Shown here: positions 18,201 to 26,892 of the stretch, piece after piece
How positions within the stretch are numbered: position 1 is the first letter of the stretch
How the letters are laid out: every line of letters begins with the position of its first letter
Assembly: GCF_041245805.1 (NCBI RefSeq)
Contig: NZ_CP162490.1
Coordinates: forward strand, 5,061,001-5,125,000
Length of the DNA stretch: 64,000 nt
Origin: Xanthomonas sp. DAR 34887
GTDB taxonomy: Bacteria > Pseudomonadota > Gammaproteobacteria > Xanthomonadales > Xanthomonadaceae
Direction of reading: 5' to 3'
The notes under the pieces: generated by a model
What the model was told of the DNA's origin: nothing
The model's input: the letters and a program-made list of their open reading frames with translations, nothing else
Database searches by the model: none
Translations under genes and position numbers: made by a program

Positions 18201-18868
18201 CGCCGCGCCTCGCGCTGCAGCGCCACCAGCGAATCGGGATGGCGGCGGAACTCGTCGCTGAGCACCTTCACCGCCAGCCACGGGTCGCGATCGCGCGCTT
18301 CGACCTTGCGTTCGTCGCGCGCCAGGTAGACCACGCCCATGCCGCCGCGACCGAGTTCGCGTTCCAGGTAGAAACGGCCCTTCAGCAGCGTGCCGACCGT
18401 GGCGTAATCGCCGCCGGCGGCATCGGCCAGGCGCTGCCAGCTGGACAGGCTGGCGGTGCCCGCGGTGCCGGTCACGCCGCCGGTGCCGGTGGCCCCGGTG
18501 CGGTCGGCAGCGGACTGCGGCAGCGGCATGGCCGGCTGCACGCGGGTGGCGTCGTCCTCGACCGCAGCCGGCGGCGGCGCAGCGCGGCGCGGCATCACCA
18601 CGGTGGCGTCGTCGTCGATCGGCGCGGGCGCAGGCGCCGTGCCGGCGTCCGCGCGCAAGGCATCGAGGCGGCTCACCAGCGTGGTCACGGTGACGTCGTC
18701 GAACACCTGCTGCCGGCGCAGCTGCCACAGCGTTTCCACCCCGGCGCGGTAATCGGCCTCGGGCACGGCGCTGCGTTTGGCCAATGCGTCGAGCACGGCC
18801 TTCAGGTCCAGCTCGCCGGTGCGCATCGCGGCGACCAGTTCGACGACGGTAGCGGTCTCTTCATGCAC
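15230..18868 (-). CDS. ppkA: T6SS Ser/Thr protein kinase PpkA with sulfatase-modifying-factor domain
   Basis: A 1212-residue kinase. Residues about 165-420 hold the kinase domain: glycine loop GRGGMGVVY (173-181), lysine in LAVKVL (K201), catalytic loop HSDFKPGN (295-302, HSD in place of HRD) and DFG (315-317). One transmembrane helix at about 445-465 precedes a long alanine/glutamine-rich helical region. The C-terminus is a formylglycine-generating-enzyme-like domain (RYRLPTDAEW, then NVTGNVWEWV and RGGSFASYW). In other T6SSs PpkA phosphorylates the FHA protein to trigger assembly; tagH is present here. The GTG at 18866-18868 is chosen: GGAG is 8 nt upstream and it follows pppA by 5 bp. The far longer upstream frame only overlaps pppA and tagF. 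Confidence 0.93.
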   Translation of the reverse strand: MHEETATVVELVAAMRTGELDLKAVLDALAKRSAVPEADYRAGVETLWQLRRQQVFDDVTVTTLVSRLDALRADAGTAPAPAPIDDDATVVMPRRAAPPPAAVEDDATRVQPAMPLPQSAADRTGATGTGGVTGTAGTASLSSWQRLADAAGGDYATVGTLLKGRFYLERELGRGGMGVVYLARDERKVEARDRDPWLAVKVLSDEFRRHPDSLVALQREARRSQKLAHDNIVRVYDFDKDRTLVFMTMEYIDGCDLKTLIREQAYNGMPLARARPLIEGMARALARAHAAGVVHSDFKPGNVMVTRDGVAKVFDFGIARAGKHAADVAGEQTVFDAATLGALTPAYASLEMIRGQEPTPADDIYALGCVCFELLTGKHPFDKLSAEVALRDKRVPPPVPGLTRRQYQTLCAAVAFPAAQRLSKVEALLEGLREVPLRERALPLLGYGSAALVLAGAGGWGASRYLHQRHVEQVTARFGAADPQRYVDETQAMQALASLDDDDRRRLLVDRGDLIQDFLLRRLDTLWNPASGRYDYRGALQVFALRDRLRLYSPALDARREAMEREKNERLNALDTTLNAQIAAGAIFRDRADNALATLDQVRRIDPNSALLRHPELELRLDAAIQQSADAQQWAQARTRLQQARAALPDSLRLQLRGAQLDLAQHHAGQPAVPALHDAAQARKALAALLAAPSAALDWQDDVEAALAVLPAAERDAQDAALAAAIAAAVAPQSDPLQLPGAQALVQFGLTQAPQAPQLLAQRERLQTLQQQLQTMLARESAEAEVSSRIESMRRAAAANDLDKARQALARIGSLQPQHPFLQKEAPQLLAGVYLGNAAGAFRQGRYRQAADVLGQGVAALGERAELRAAQARYAVVAEVMDANAQALPAAARQQLGQRLEALYRSDAQAMAQLEADLKARGQLPEGTLAARLQRHAGSDAPSSDALAPAPAAAAEPAAKDAPRKPASGKPATKPAPMPAATARAPAAGPVSDEEPLPPVPTGPDPCAAAAPGRGKPCFDALGAQRGPMLVVVPGLAGGKPYALSRAEVAVADFNLFCQATGKCTAQPAGDAELARAPVRNISLTQARAYLRWLTIASGGWRYRLPTDAEWQHAAQAGSDWRQAEDSNCVPPTASAGDASRAPLPPRGREPNPWGLINVTGNVWEWVSSGAGVQARGGSFASYWADCTVQARRADNGSAQPDVGLRVLRELP

Positions 18869-18873
18869 GTCCT

Positions 18874-19602
18874 TCACTCCTGCAGGCGGACGACGACGGC
18901 GGTGACGTTGTCGCGCGCCGCCCGGCCCATCGCCAATTCGAACAACCGCGTCAGCAGCGCCTGCGGCTCGCCATGCAGGCGGCACGCGGCATCCAGCTCC
19001 GGGTCGGGGATTTCCTTGTTGATGCCATCGCTGCACAGCAGGAACTGCGCACCGGGCGCGCTCGGCGCCAGCACCCAGTCCACGAACAGCGGTTCCTGCG
19101 CACCGACCGCGCGGGTCAGCACGCCGGCGTTGGCGGCCGGCTCGGCGCTGGCGCCGGCCTGCGCGAACTGGGTGGCGTCGTCCTTGACCCCGTGCACGTG
19201 GTCGCGGGTGAGCTGGCGCAGCGGCCCGCCGAGACGGCCGTAGCCGCGGCTGTCGCCGACCCAGCCGTACAGCATGAAGTCCGGGTCGTGCACCAGCAGC
19301 ACCACGGTGGAGGCGATCATGTCGACCTGGCGCTGCGCGGCGCAGTGCAGCAGCTCGGTGTTGATCTGCGCCAGCACGTCCTCGATCGCCTCGATGAAAT
19401 CGCACACGTCGGCCGCGCGCGGCAGCGCCGCCAGGCGCTCGACGATCAGGCCGCTGGCGTAGTCGCCGGCCGCATGTCCGCCGAGTCCGTCGGCGACCAC
19501 CCACAGCCCGGCATCGTCGCGCAGCAGCAGCGCGTCCTCGTTGTGGCGGCGCACCTTGCCCACTTCGGTATGCCCGGCCGAGCGGTAGTGGCGTGCGGCC
19601 AT
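18874..19602 (-). CDS. pppA: T6SS PP2C-family protein phosphatase PppA
   Basis: A 242-residue PPM/PP2C phosphatase that would reverse PpkA phosphorylation. Metal-binding motifs are visible: VGKVRRHNEDA near the start, WVVADGLGGHAAGD (about residues 34-47), LYGWVGDSRGY, FLLCSDGI and the final ARDNVTAVVV. Length fits PppA/Stp1 enzymes. Its ATG (19600-19602) overlaps the tagF stop as ATGA, and ppkA follows after 5 bp, giving the usual tagF-pppA-ppkA post-translational control module. The upstream extension of this frame runs through tagF in another frame and is rejected. Confidence 0.95.
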   Translation of the reverse strand: MAARHYRSAGHTEVGKVRRHNEDALLLRDDAGLWVVADGLGGHAAGDYASGLIVERLAALPRAADVCDFIEAIEDVLAQINTELLHCAAQRQVDMIASTVVLLVHDPDFMLYGWVGDSRGYGRLGGPLRQLTRDHVHGVKDDATQFAQAGASAEPAANAGVLTRAVGAQEPLFVDWVLAPSAPGAQFLLCSDGINKEIPDPELDAACRLHGEPQALLTRLFELAMGRAARDNVTAVVVRLQE

Positions 19603-20186
19603 CAGCGTGCGGCCTCCGGCAATGCCGACGCGGCCGGCGCCAGCCAGCCCAGGTAGTCGTGCGCGGACAACAGGCCGACGCTGTGCTGCACCACGCCGTC
19701 GCCGCTCCACCACAACGCCTGCCCGGCCAGCGCGCGCGGCGCGTTGGGAATGGCGGTGGCGTCCGGATCCGGCGCCAGTGCCTGCAGCTGCGCGTCGAAT
19801 ACCTCCACGCCCAGGGTGCGATCGGCCAGCGCCTGGCCGAGCAGCGTGGCCGCTCGCGCATACCAGCCGCGTTCCGGCGCGGTGCCCCGCGCCAGCGGCA
19901 GCGCGATCGCCAGCGGGAAGCAGCGGCCGACGCGGTCCTCGCCCGGCCCCAGCACGCCGGCCCAGGCCACCTCGCCGCACAGGCCGCTGCCCAGCACGAA
20001 CGCATGCAGGCCGCTGCCGCGATAGGCCGCTGCCCACTGCGTGCCGAGCTGCTCGCGCGCACCGGCGATCAGCTGCGAGAAGTGCCGGTCCCACGGCTCG
20101 ACGAATGCCGGCGGCAGCCGCCGCTGCACGAAGTCGCCGGCGCTGGGCAGCTTGCCGAAGAATCCGGGCAATGCCGTCGGCTGCAT
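19602..20186 (-). CDS. tagF: T6SS regulator TagF
   Basis: A 194-residue TagF (DUF2094). The N-terminal signature reads PGFFGKLPSAGDFVQRRLP, and GRCFPLAIALPLA is typical of the family. TagF represses T6SS assembly post-translationally, in Pseudomonas by binding FHA, and threonine phosphorylation relieves it. The ATG at 20184-20186 is preferred over one five codons upstream because GGGGG stands 6 nt before it and it follows the tssM stop by 2 bp. This is the stand-alone form, not the TagF-PppA fusion seen in some species. Confidence 0.92.
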   Translation of the reverse strand: MQPTALPGFFGKLPSAGDFVQRRLPPAFVEPWDRHFSQLIAGAREQLGTQWAAAYRGSGLHAFVLGSGLCGEVAWAGVLGPGEDRVGRCFPLAIALPLARGTAPERGWYARAATLLGQALADRTLGVEVFDAQLQALAPDPDATAIPNAPRALAGQALWWSGDGVVQHSVGLLSAHDYLGWLAPAASALPEAAR

Positions 20187-20188
20187 CC

Positions 20189-23100
20189 TCAACCCCCACA
20201 CGCGAAACGACGCACATCGGCGTCGAGGAAGGGATGGCGCAGGTTGCCGGCGCGCAGCGGCAGCTGCACCGCATGCCCCCCGACATCGAAATGGGCGACG
20301 AAGCGCAGGTCCGAGGGGTTCTGCAGGTCGCCGGCCTGCAGGGCGCGGAACAGCGCCCAGTCACCCTGGTAGTCGAGCCGGCCAAGCGCGGCGCCGTCGG
20401 CGCCGAAGGCGGCGATGCTGACGTGGCCGGGCGTCGGCCCGGGCCATTTCATCGGCATGCTGTCCACGCCGCCGGCGGTGTAGTCGAAGCGCTGGCCTTC
20501 GATGTCCACGGTCAGCCGCGCCACGCCGGCATCCAGGGTCGGCGCCAGCACGGTGAAACCGACCTCCGGCTGCGCCGCGCCGCGGAAATATTTCTGCTTG
20601 ATGCGTTCGGCCAGCTGCAGTTGCGCCGGCAAGCCCGGCGCGCCGGCAAGCGCGTCCGGGCCGCTCTTCCAGCGCCAGTCGCGGCCGCTGGTGTCGAGCA
20701 GTTTCTGCAGTGCGTCGCGGTACAGCGCATCGAAGCGCCCGCCGACGCCGAACAGCTCGCCGAAGTTTTGCAGCGGGATCTCCTGCGCGCTGGCCGGATC
20801 GAACGGATAACGGCCCTTGACGAACTCGGCGCAGACCACGCCCACCGCCTGCTGCACCTGCGCGCCCAATGCGGTCTGCGCGCCGCGCGTCATCAGCGCG
20901 GCGCTGCTGCCGGTCAAGGCCTGCAGCCACGACGACAGCGGCGGCGGCAGTTGCGCCGCTTCCTGTCGCGCCAGCAGCAATTGCGCATTGGGCTGCGGCG
21001 TGGCGGTGGCCGGATCGGTCATCGTCAGCAGGGTCTTGCTGAGCTGGTCGAGCACGCCGAGCAGGTGGTCCAGCGGGGTGGCGCCGGGCGCGCCGCTGGC
21101 CAGCGCGTTGAGCGCGGCGAAATGGTTGGCGATGGCCTCGCCGGGCGGCGCGGCCCCGGTATCGCTGGGGTCGCCGCTGGCGGCCAGCGCCGCCGCCATC
21201 GCCGCATTGCCGCCGGGCAGCTTGGCCGCCAGTGTCGCGCCGGCCTTGGCCGCCGCCTTGCTCGCCGCGTCCTGCCCGGGCTTGGGCGGCGGCGTGCGCA
21301 GCAACTGTTGGGTGTTGTCGCGGACCACGCCGAGCAGCAACCGCAGCGGCGAACTCGGCCCGGCCAGTTTGGCCGCGATCGCGCTGGCCTGCTGCAGGTC
21401 CGCAGCCGGCTGCAACTGCAGGTCGGCGAGCAGGCCGTCCCAGTAGCGGATGTAGTCCTGTTCGTAGAGCACGCGCACCTGCTGCGCCAGCCGCGCCTTG
21501 CCCAGCGCGTCGATGCGGCGCGGACCGAACACCCAGTCGTCGCGCACGAACTGTTCGACCGCCTCGCCGATGCCCTGCCCGGCCAGCGCGGCGAACACCG
21601 GTTGCGTGTACAGCGCCGGCAGCGGTTCGGACAATGAGGTGCCGCTGCCACGCTGGAACACGTTGCCGAGCAGGCCCAGCGCCTTGTCCAGCTGCAGCGG
21701 CTCGGCGCCGGCCTGCGGTTGCGACAGCTTGAGGTTGCCGTACACCAGCGTGGCCAGGTCGGCCGAGCGCAGCGTGTTGCGCGCCTGCTCCAGCAGCGCC
21801 GGATCCAGCGACAGCGCGCGCAGCCGTCCGGGTTCGTCGAGCAGCGCCTGGAAATGCCCGGCCAGGGCTTGTTGCAGCACGGTGTCGGCGGGAAACAGCT
21901 TGCGCCATTCGATCGCGCTCAGCGCGGTCAGCTGCGCCGCGTCCAGATGCTGCGGCTGGCCCAGCATCAGGTAGCCCTTGAGGTAGTAGTACAGCGCTTG
22001 CGGCGCGCCGGCGTTCTCGGCCATGCCCTGGCGCAGGCGCAGCGCCACGCCCGGCACCAGGGTGCCGTTGAGCTGGCGCAGATAGGCGTCGTGCAGTTCC
22101 TCGCCGACCGCATCGCCCTGGTACAGGCCCATGCGCATCGACCACGGCGCACCGTCGCGGTACTGCTGCGCGACCTGCGCCAGCGCGCGGGTGCCTTCCA
22201 GCTGCTGCAACGCCAGCGCGAAGTACTGCGGCGTGGTCGCCGCGCTGTCCGGGTCCGGGCTGTGCGGGCGCGCATCCAGCGCCGCGCGCACTTGCTGCAG
22301 GTAGGCGCGGTTGCCCAGGTAGCTGCCGGTGAGTCCGCCCAGCAGCAGCACGCCCAGCAGCGCGATGCCGGTGTAGCCGGCCGCCTGCAGCCAGGCGCGG
22401 CGCCGCTCCAGCGCCGGCGCGCGCCCGGCCAGGCCGGATTCGCGCAGCAGCACCTGGCCGAGCAGGCGTTCGACGAAGAAGGTGCGGCGCTGCGCGCCCG
22501 GCGCCTGCACGCTGGCTTCGGCCAGGCCGAAGGTGCGCGCCACCGCGCCCATCATGCGGTCGATCGGCGTGCCTTCCTGGGTGCCCGAGGTCAGGTACAC
22601 GCCGCGCAGCAACGGCGGCGTGCCGTAGGCGGTGCCGGCGAACACGCCTTCGACGAACTGCCGCGCCGCTTCGCCGAGCGCGGCGAACTGCTGCGGGAAC
22701 GACAGGATCGCCGCGCGCCGGGCGCGATCGCGCTCCACGTGCATGCGTTCGAACAGACGCGCGTTGAGCCGCTCCTGCAACAGCGCGTACTCGTCGGCGA
22801 AGCCGCGCGCGGCGGTGCCGTCGAGGCTGCGCGGCAGCGGGAACGACACGCCCCACACCTGCGCGCGCTGCTCCGGATTGAGATCGTCGAAGAATTCGCC
22901 GAAGCCGCCGATCAGGTCGCACTTGGTGAACACCAGGTACACCGGCACGCTCATCTTCAGCTGTTCGCTGAGTTCGTCCAGGCGGCGCCGGATCGCCTGT
23001 ACGTGCAGGTCGCGCTCGGCGTCGTCGAGCAGCAGCAGGTCGGACATGCTCATCGTCACCAGCACGCCGTTGAGCGGGCGGCGGCGGCGGTAGCGGCGCA

Positions 23101-23734
23101 GCAGGCGCAGGAAATCGATCCACGCGCCGGCATCGACCTGACGGTCGGAATCCTGCGTGGTGTAGCGGCCGGCGGTATCCAGGAACACCGCTTCGTCGGT
23201 GAACCACCAATCGCAGTTGCGGGTGCCGCCGATGCCGCGCAGCGCCTGCTGGCCGAACCGCGCGGCGAGCGGGAAGTGCAGCCCGGAATGCTGCAGCAAG
23301 GTGCTCTTGCCCGAGCCCGGCGGGCCGATCACCACGTACCACGGCAGCGTGTACAGATCGCCGCCGCCGCGGCGCTTGCGCAGGATCTGCACCGCCTCGT
23401 GGAACCGCGCCTGCAGTTGGTCGCGTTCGTCGGCGCTGCGCGCCTGGCGGTCGTCGCCGAGCGCGTCCAGTGCCGACGGCGTGGCCATCTCGGTGGCCAG
23501 CTGGCGGCTCTGCCGGCGCGCGCGCAGCTGCTGCCACTGCAGCCAGCCGGCCCACGCGCCGACCAGCAGCAGGATCAGCAGCAGCCGCGGCACCGCGCCG
23601 GCCAGCAGCTGGTGCCCGGCGATGCCGATGTAGGGGCCGATCAACCAGATCAGCAGTGCCGCCAGCAGCAGCCCGACCATGGTCACGACCCAGCCGGATC
23701 GCAGCATTCCCAGCAGCTTGCCCACGGCGCTCAC
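20189..23734 (-). CDS. tssM: T6SS membrane-complex ATPase-like protein TssM (IcmF)
   Basis: An 1181-residue inner-membrane TssM of typical length. Two N-terminal transmembrane helices (about 16-38 and 49-66) flank a short loop. The cytoplasmic NTPase-like domain has an intact Walker A, GPPGSGKST (137-145), and FLDTAGRY. A third transmembrane helix at about 455-478 (IALLGVLLLGGLTGSYLG) leads to the large periplasmic part with the IcmF-related and C-terminal beta domains. The start is taken as the GTG at 23732-23734, which overlaps the tssL TGA (GTGA); the first internal ATG would remove nine residues. tagF follows after 2 bp. Confidence 0.95.
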   Translation of the reverse strand: MSAVGKLLGMLRSGWVVTMVGLLLAALLIWLIGPYIGIAGHQLLAGAVPRLLLILLLVGAWAGWLQWQQLRARRQSRQLATEMATPSALDALGDDRQARSADERDQLQARFHEAVQILRKRRGGGDLYTLPWYVVIGPPGSGKSTLLQHSGLHFPLAARFGQQALRGIGGTRNCDWWFTDEAVFLDTAGRYTTQDSDRQVDAGAWIDFLRLLRRYRRRRPLNGVLVTMSMSDLLLLDDAERDLHVQAIRRRLDELSEQLKMSVPVYLVFTKCDLIGGFGEFFDDLNPEQRAQVWGVSFPLPRSLDGTAARGFADEYALLQERLNARLFERMHVERDRARRAAILSFPQQFAALGEAARQFVEGVFAGTAYGTPPLLRGVYLTSGTQEGTPIDRMMGAVARTFGLAEASVQAPGAQRRTFFVERLLGQVLLRESGLAGRAPALERRRAWLQAAGYTGIALLGVLLLGGLTGSYLGNRAYLQQVRAALDARPHSPDPDSAATTPQYFALALQQLEGTRALAQVAQQYRDGAPWSMRMGLYQGDAVGEELHDAYLRQLNGTLVPGVALRLRQGMAENAGAPQALYYYLKGYLMLGQPQHLDAAQLTALSAIEWRKLFPADTVLQQALAGHFQALLDEPGRLRALSLDPALLEQARNTLRSADLATLVYGNLKLSQPQAGAEPLQLDKALGLLGNVFQRGSGTSLSEPLPALYTQPVFAALAGQGIGEAVEQFVRDDWVFGPRRIDALGKARLAQQVRVLYEQDYIRYWDGLLADLQLQPAADLQQASAIAAKLAGPSSPLRLLLGVVRDNTQQLLRTPPPKPGQDAASKAAAKAGATLAAKLPGGNAAMAAALAASGDPSDTGAAPPGEAIANHFAALNALASGAPGATPLDHLLGVLDQLSKTLLTMTDPATATPQPNAQLLLARQEAAQLPPPLSSWLQALTGSSAALMTRGAQTALGAQVQQAVGVVCAEFVKGRYPFDPASAQEIPLQNFGELFGVGGRFDALYRDALQKLLDTSGRDWRWKSGPDALAGAPGLPAQLQLAERIKQKYFRGAAQPEVGFTVLAPTLDAGVARLTVDIEGQRFDYTAGGVDSMPMKWPGPTPGHVSIAAFGADGAALGRLDYQGDWALFRALQAGDLQNPSDLRFVAHFDVGGHAVQLPLRAGNLRHPFLDADVRRFACGG

Positions 23735-25029
23735 TCCCCCGGTTGGAACAGGATTTCGACGCGGCGGTTGCGCGTCCGGTTGGCCGCCAGGTCCGGCGGC
23801 ACCGCCACCGGCTGCGAATCGCCGGCGCCGGCCGATTCGATCCGCCCCGGCACCGACAGGCGCTGCCCCAGCAGATGCGCCACCGCGTCGGCGCGCGCGG
23901 CCGACAGCGCGTAGTTGTCCTTGAAACGCAGCGAGCGCAGCGGCTGGTCGTCGGTGTGCCCGACCACGATCACCCGCCCCGGCAACCGCTCCAGCGCCGC
24001 GGCGATCTTGCCCAGCAGCGGCAGCTGGTCCGGATCGACCTCGACCCCGCCGGAGGCGAACATCGCGTTGGCGTTGAGCCGCACCCGCGCCTGGCCGTTG
24101 GCCTGTTCTTCGACGCCGAGCAGGCCGGCGCGTTCCTGCGGCGCCAGCAACTGCTTGAGCGTGACCCGCGGCGGCGGCGGCCGCAGCGCGTCCGGCGGGG
24201 TGCCGCGCTGCAGGCCGATCTGCGCGGCGGCGGCGCTGATCGGCGCCGACAGCGCATTGAGCCGCGCGTTGAACCACACGAACGCGAGCAGCACGATGCA
24301 GGCCATGCCCAGTGCGGCCACCCACAGCGGCAGGTAACGCGCCAGCCGCCGGCGTCGGTCGTCCACGCCCTGCCAGTGCGGCGCCAGCGTGTCCGCCGCG
24401 GCGCCGCGCTGGGCGCGAATGCGCCGGTACAGGTCGTCCTGGATTTCGGCCAATCTGGCACGGCCGCCGGCCTCGATCTGGTAGCGGCCGCAGAAACCCA
24501 GCGCCAGGCACAGGTACATCAGCTCGATCAGGTCCACGTGGCGCGGCACGTCCGCGCACAGGCGTTCGAGGATCTGGAAGAACTTGGCGCCGCCGTAGGA
24601 CTCGCCATGGAACACCACCAGCAAGGTCTTCTGCGACCAGCCGCTGTGTTCGCCCCACGGCGCATTGAGCACCGCCTCGTCGAGCATCGCGCACAGCACG
24701 TAGCGCGCCGCGGTGACCGCCTCCGGCGCGGCGCCGCCATCGCGCGCGCGCTGTTCGAAGCGCCGCACCTGCGCGGTCACCTGCTCGCGCAGCCGTGCCA
24801 CGTCCGGCAGCGCCACGCTGTGCCGCAGCTGCACCGCCAACAGCAGCAGCGGACTGGCCGCCTGCACCAGCGGATTGACGCTGCGGCCGAGGAATTCGCT
24901 GATGTCGGCATCGCCCGGCGCAGGCGCGGGCGCCATGCCCGGCACCGCGGCGACAGGCGCGGCGGTGCCGCGCTGCGGACGCATGAGGGTGGCATCGCTC
25001 AACGGATCGACGGGCGGACGTGGATTCAT
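23731..25029 (-). CDS. tssL: T6SS protein TssL (DotU) with OmpA-like peptidoglycan-binding domain
   Basis: A 432-residue 'evolved' TssL. After a proline/alanine-rich leader comes the cytoplasmic DotU domain (about 42-225: GRSVNPLVQAASPLL, AMLDEAVLNAPWG, ELMYLCLALGFCGRYQ). One transmembrane helix (about 231-252) follows, then an OmpA_C domain (about 305-430; VVGHTDDQPLRS and RADAVAHLL) that should hold peptidoglycan. TssL pairs with TssM in the envelope complex. No TssJ lipoprotein gene is visible in the window, so wall anchoring through this domain may matter more. It starts 4 bp after the tssK stop. Confidence 0.95.
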   Translation of the reverse strand: MNPRPPVDPLSDATLMRPQRGTAAPVAAVPGMAPAPAPGDADISEFLGRSVNPLVQAASPLLLLAVQLRHSVALPDVARLREQVTAQVRRFEQRARDGGAAPEAVTAARYVLCAMLDEAVLNAPWGEHSGWSQKTLLVVFHGESYGGAKFFQILERLCADVPRHVDLIELMYLCLALGFCGRYQIEAGGRARLAEIQDDLYRRIRAQRGAAADTLAPHWQGVDDRRRRLARYLPLWVAALGMACIVLLAFVWFNARLNALSAPISAAAAQIGLQRGTPPDALRPPPPRVTLKQLLAPQERAGLLGVEEQANGQARVRLNANAMFASGGVEVDPDQLPLLGKIAAALERLPGRVIVVGHTDDQPLRSLRFKDNYALSAARADAVAHLLGQRLSVPGRIESAGAGDSQPVAVPPDLAANRTRNRRVEILFQPGE

Positions 25030-25033
25030 GCGC

Positions 25034-26368
25034 TCAGCTCCGGATCGCCCACAGCTGCAGGTCCAGCCCGGCGAACTCGCTGCCGAAGTGGAACGCGATG
25101 CCGCCGGAGCCCTTCAACGTGCGCCACAGCGGCGACTGCTTGTCGAATTCGAAATACAGATAGCCGGCGTGGTACGGGATCTGCCGCGGCGCCACCGGCA
25201 TCGGCATCGCCGCGATGCCGGGCAGCTGCAGGTTGACCAGGTCGCGGATCTTCTCCACCGGGCCGATCTTGGCCTGCAGCGGCAATTGCCGGCGCAGCTC
25301 CTCGGCGGGCACGTCGGCCTTGGCCGCAAGCACGAACGCGGCGCTGTCGAACAGCGCCGCGTCCGGCACCATCGCCACCCACACGCCGAACTTGCGCGCC
25401 TGTACCGGGATCGGCAGCGCGGTCTGTTCGAGCACCGCGCTGAGGCTGCCGCGCAGACTGGCGATCACCGGCTCGAAGCTCGGCTGCAGCGCATCGTGGC
25501 GATACGCCGGCCATGCCGGCGGGCGCTTGCCTGGGGTGGTGAAGGTGCTCAGTTCGCCGGCCAGCGCGACCAGCGCCGCATACAGGTCCTGCGGATGCAG
25601 CAGCGGCGCCGACGCCCAGTGCGCGATCAGCGGCTGCCAGCGGTTGACCACCTGCAGCAACAGGAAATCGGCGATCTCCGCCGCACCGCCGCGGTCGCCC
25701 ACTGACACCCGCGCGGCCAGCGCTTCGCCGCGCTGGTGCAGCAGGCCGAGCAATTCGACCAGGAACGTGGCCAGCCGCGGCGCCGCCTGGCAGGCCAGCG
25801 CGGTCGGCACGAATGCCTCGTCCAGCGTCACCTGGCGATCGGCGCGCGCTTCGACGATGCGCGCCAGCGGCATCCGGGTCAGCCCGTCCAGCGGCTGCGA
25901 CTGCGGCAACAGGCGCGTGCTCATCCCGCCCACTTCCATCAACACCGCGCCCTGCATGCTGCCGGAGGCGTCGTCGACCTCGGTCTCGCGCACGCGGTAG
26001 CGGAACAGCTGGTCCGGCGGCGCCTCGGCGCGGCCCACGTCGGCCTGCGCCGCCGCGCGCAGCGGCAGGGTCAGGTACACGGTCTGGTCGCGCCAGTTCG
26101 GCTCCACGTCCAGCGCCGGCGGTAGCGGATCGTCGCCCGGCATCGCGAACGGTGTGCCGTCGGGAAACACGCCGCGCGCGCGGCGGATGCCGAGCTTGCC
26201 GATCGCCAGCAGGTCGGTTTCCAGCTCCAGTTCGGAGAAGCCCCAGCCATGCGCATGCAGGCCGCCGGCGCGCAGCTCCACGTAGCGCTCCAGGTAGCGC
26301 TCCTGCTGCTGCAGATGCTGGGGGCGCAGAAACAGCCCCTCGCTCCAGACGACCTTGTTGTTGTGCAT
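25034..26368 (-). CDS. tssK: T6SS baseplate protein TssK
   Basis: A 444-residue TssK, exactly the usual length. The N-terminus has KVVWSEGLFLRPQHLQQQERY, the strongest family signature (VxWxEGxxLxPQHFQ); the middle and C-terminal parts (QPSFEPVIASLRG and PYHAGYLYFEFD) also fit. TssK connects the baseplate wedges to TssL/TssM. The ATG at 26366-26368 starts directly at the conserved region; the longer frame upstream crosses the promoter region and REP repeat. It is the first gene of the core operon; a 16-bp motif shared with the other T6SS units ends 162 nt upstream. Confidence 0.95.
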   Translation of the reverse strand: MHNNKVVWSEGLFLRPQHLQQQERYLERYVELRAGGLHAHGWGFSELELETDLLAIGKLGIRRARGVFPDGTPFAMPGDDPLPPALDVEPNWRDQTVYLTLPLRAAAQADVGRAEAPPDQLFRYRVRETEVDDASGSMQGAVLMEVGGMSTRLLPQSQPLDGLTRMPLARIVEARADRQVTLDEAFVPTALACQAAPRLATFLVELLGLLHQRGEALAARVSVGDRGGAAEIADFLLLQVVNRWQPLIAHWASAPLLHPQDLYAALVALAGELSTFTTPGKRPPAWPAYRHDALQPSFEPVIASLRGSLSAVLEQTALPIPVQARKFGVWVAMVPDAALFDSAAFVLAAKADVPAEELRRQLPLQAKIGPVEKIRDLVNLQLPGIAAMPMPVAPRQIPYHAGYLYFEFDKQSPLWRTLKGSGGIAFHFGSEFAGLDLQLWAIRS

Positions 26369-26530
26369 GATCCGCCGTGTCCGCTGCTGTCGATGGCGAT
26401 GCGGCCGCGGCGTTGGACGCAGCAGCCGACCCCAATGTGCGATCCCCTTGCCGACGGCCCGGACGCGGCCCGCGGCGCGCGCAGTCCAGGCTGGCGGGAT
26501 GCAGTGTGGCCAGCGCGAATGCGTGCTACC

Positions 26531-26546
26531 CGACAATTCGTCTCAG
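26531..26546 (-). promoter_or_regulatory. T6SS-associated 16-bp motif upstream of tssK
   Basis: On the minus strand it reads CTGAGACGAATTGTCG, 15 of 16 identical to the copies before vgrG and tssB. It is the only recognisable signal in the 26369-26887 gap besides two REP pairs. Whether it is a sigma-factor site or an activator site cannot be read from sequence. Confidence 0.6.
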
Positions 26547-26574
26547 CGAGGCGGGGATATCGCGATGCTGCTTT

Positions 26575-26642
26575 TGTGGGAGCGACTTCAGTCGCGACGG
26601 GCCTTACCGGGAAGTCCCGTCGCGACTGAAGTCGCTCCCACA
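26575..26642. repeat. REP palindrome pair
   Basis: Arms at 26575-26598 and 26619-26642 are inverted copies of the TGTGGGAGCGACTTCAGTC variant. They lie upstream of the tssK motif, in the gap between tagH and tssK. The rest of 26369-26887 shows no gene. Confidence 0.9.
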
Positions 26643-26824
26643 GGTGGCATCACCTGGATCGAGAACGCACCCGGCTAGCCCAGCTTGCCCGCCCGCCGCG
26701 CCGATCTAAGCCGCGCCAGCTGCGCCTCTTAGGCACGAGCGAACTCGTCGCCGAATCACCTGCATCACGGTGCCGGCGGCATGCACCGCGCGTGCGCTCC
26801 CTGTACCTGCCGCCATGCGGCTTT

Positions 26825-26892
26825 TGTAGGAGCGGCTTCAGCCGCGACACGTGCTGCGGACAATCCCTGTCGCGGCTGAAGCCGATCCTACA
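26825..26892. repeat. REP palindrome pair overlapping the tagH stop codon
   Basis: Arms at 26825-26848 and 26869-26892 are inverted GTAGGAGCGGCTTCAGCC copies with one mismatch (GATCC for GCTCC). The TAG in the right arm serves as the stop codon of tagH, so the repeat borders directly on coding sequence. Confidence 0.9.

Noticed and set aside
26369..26887. Sigma-54 promoters before tssK
   Set aside because: No TGGCA-N7-TGC type element was found in the T6SS upstream regions read; only the 16-bp motif recurs.
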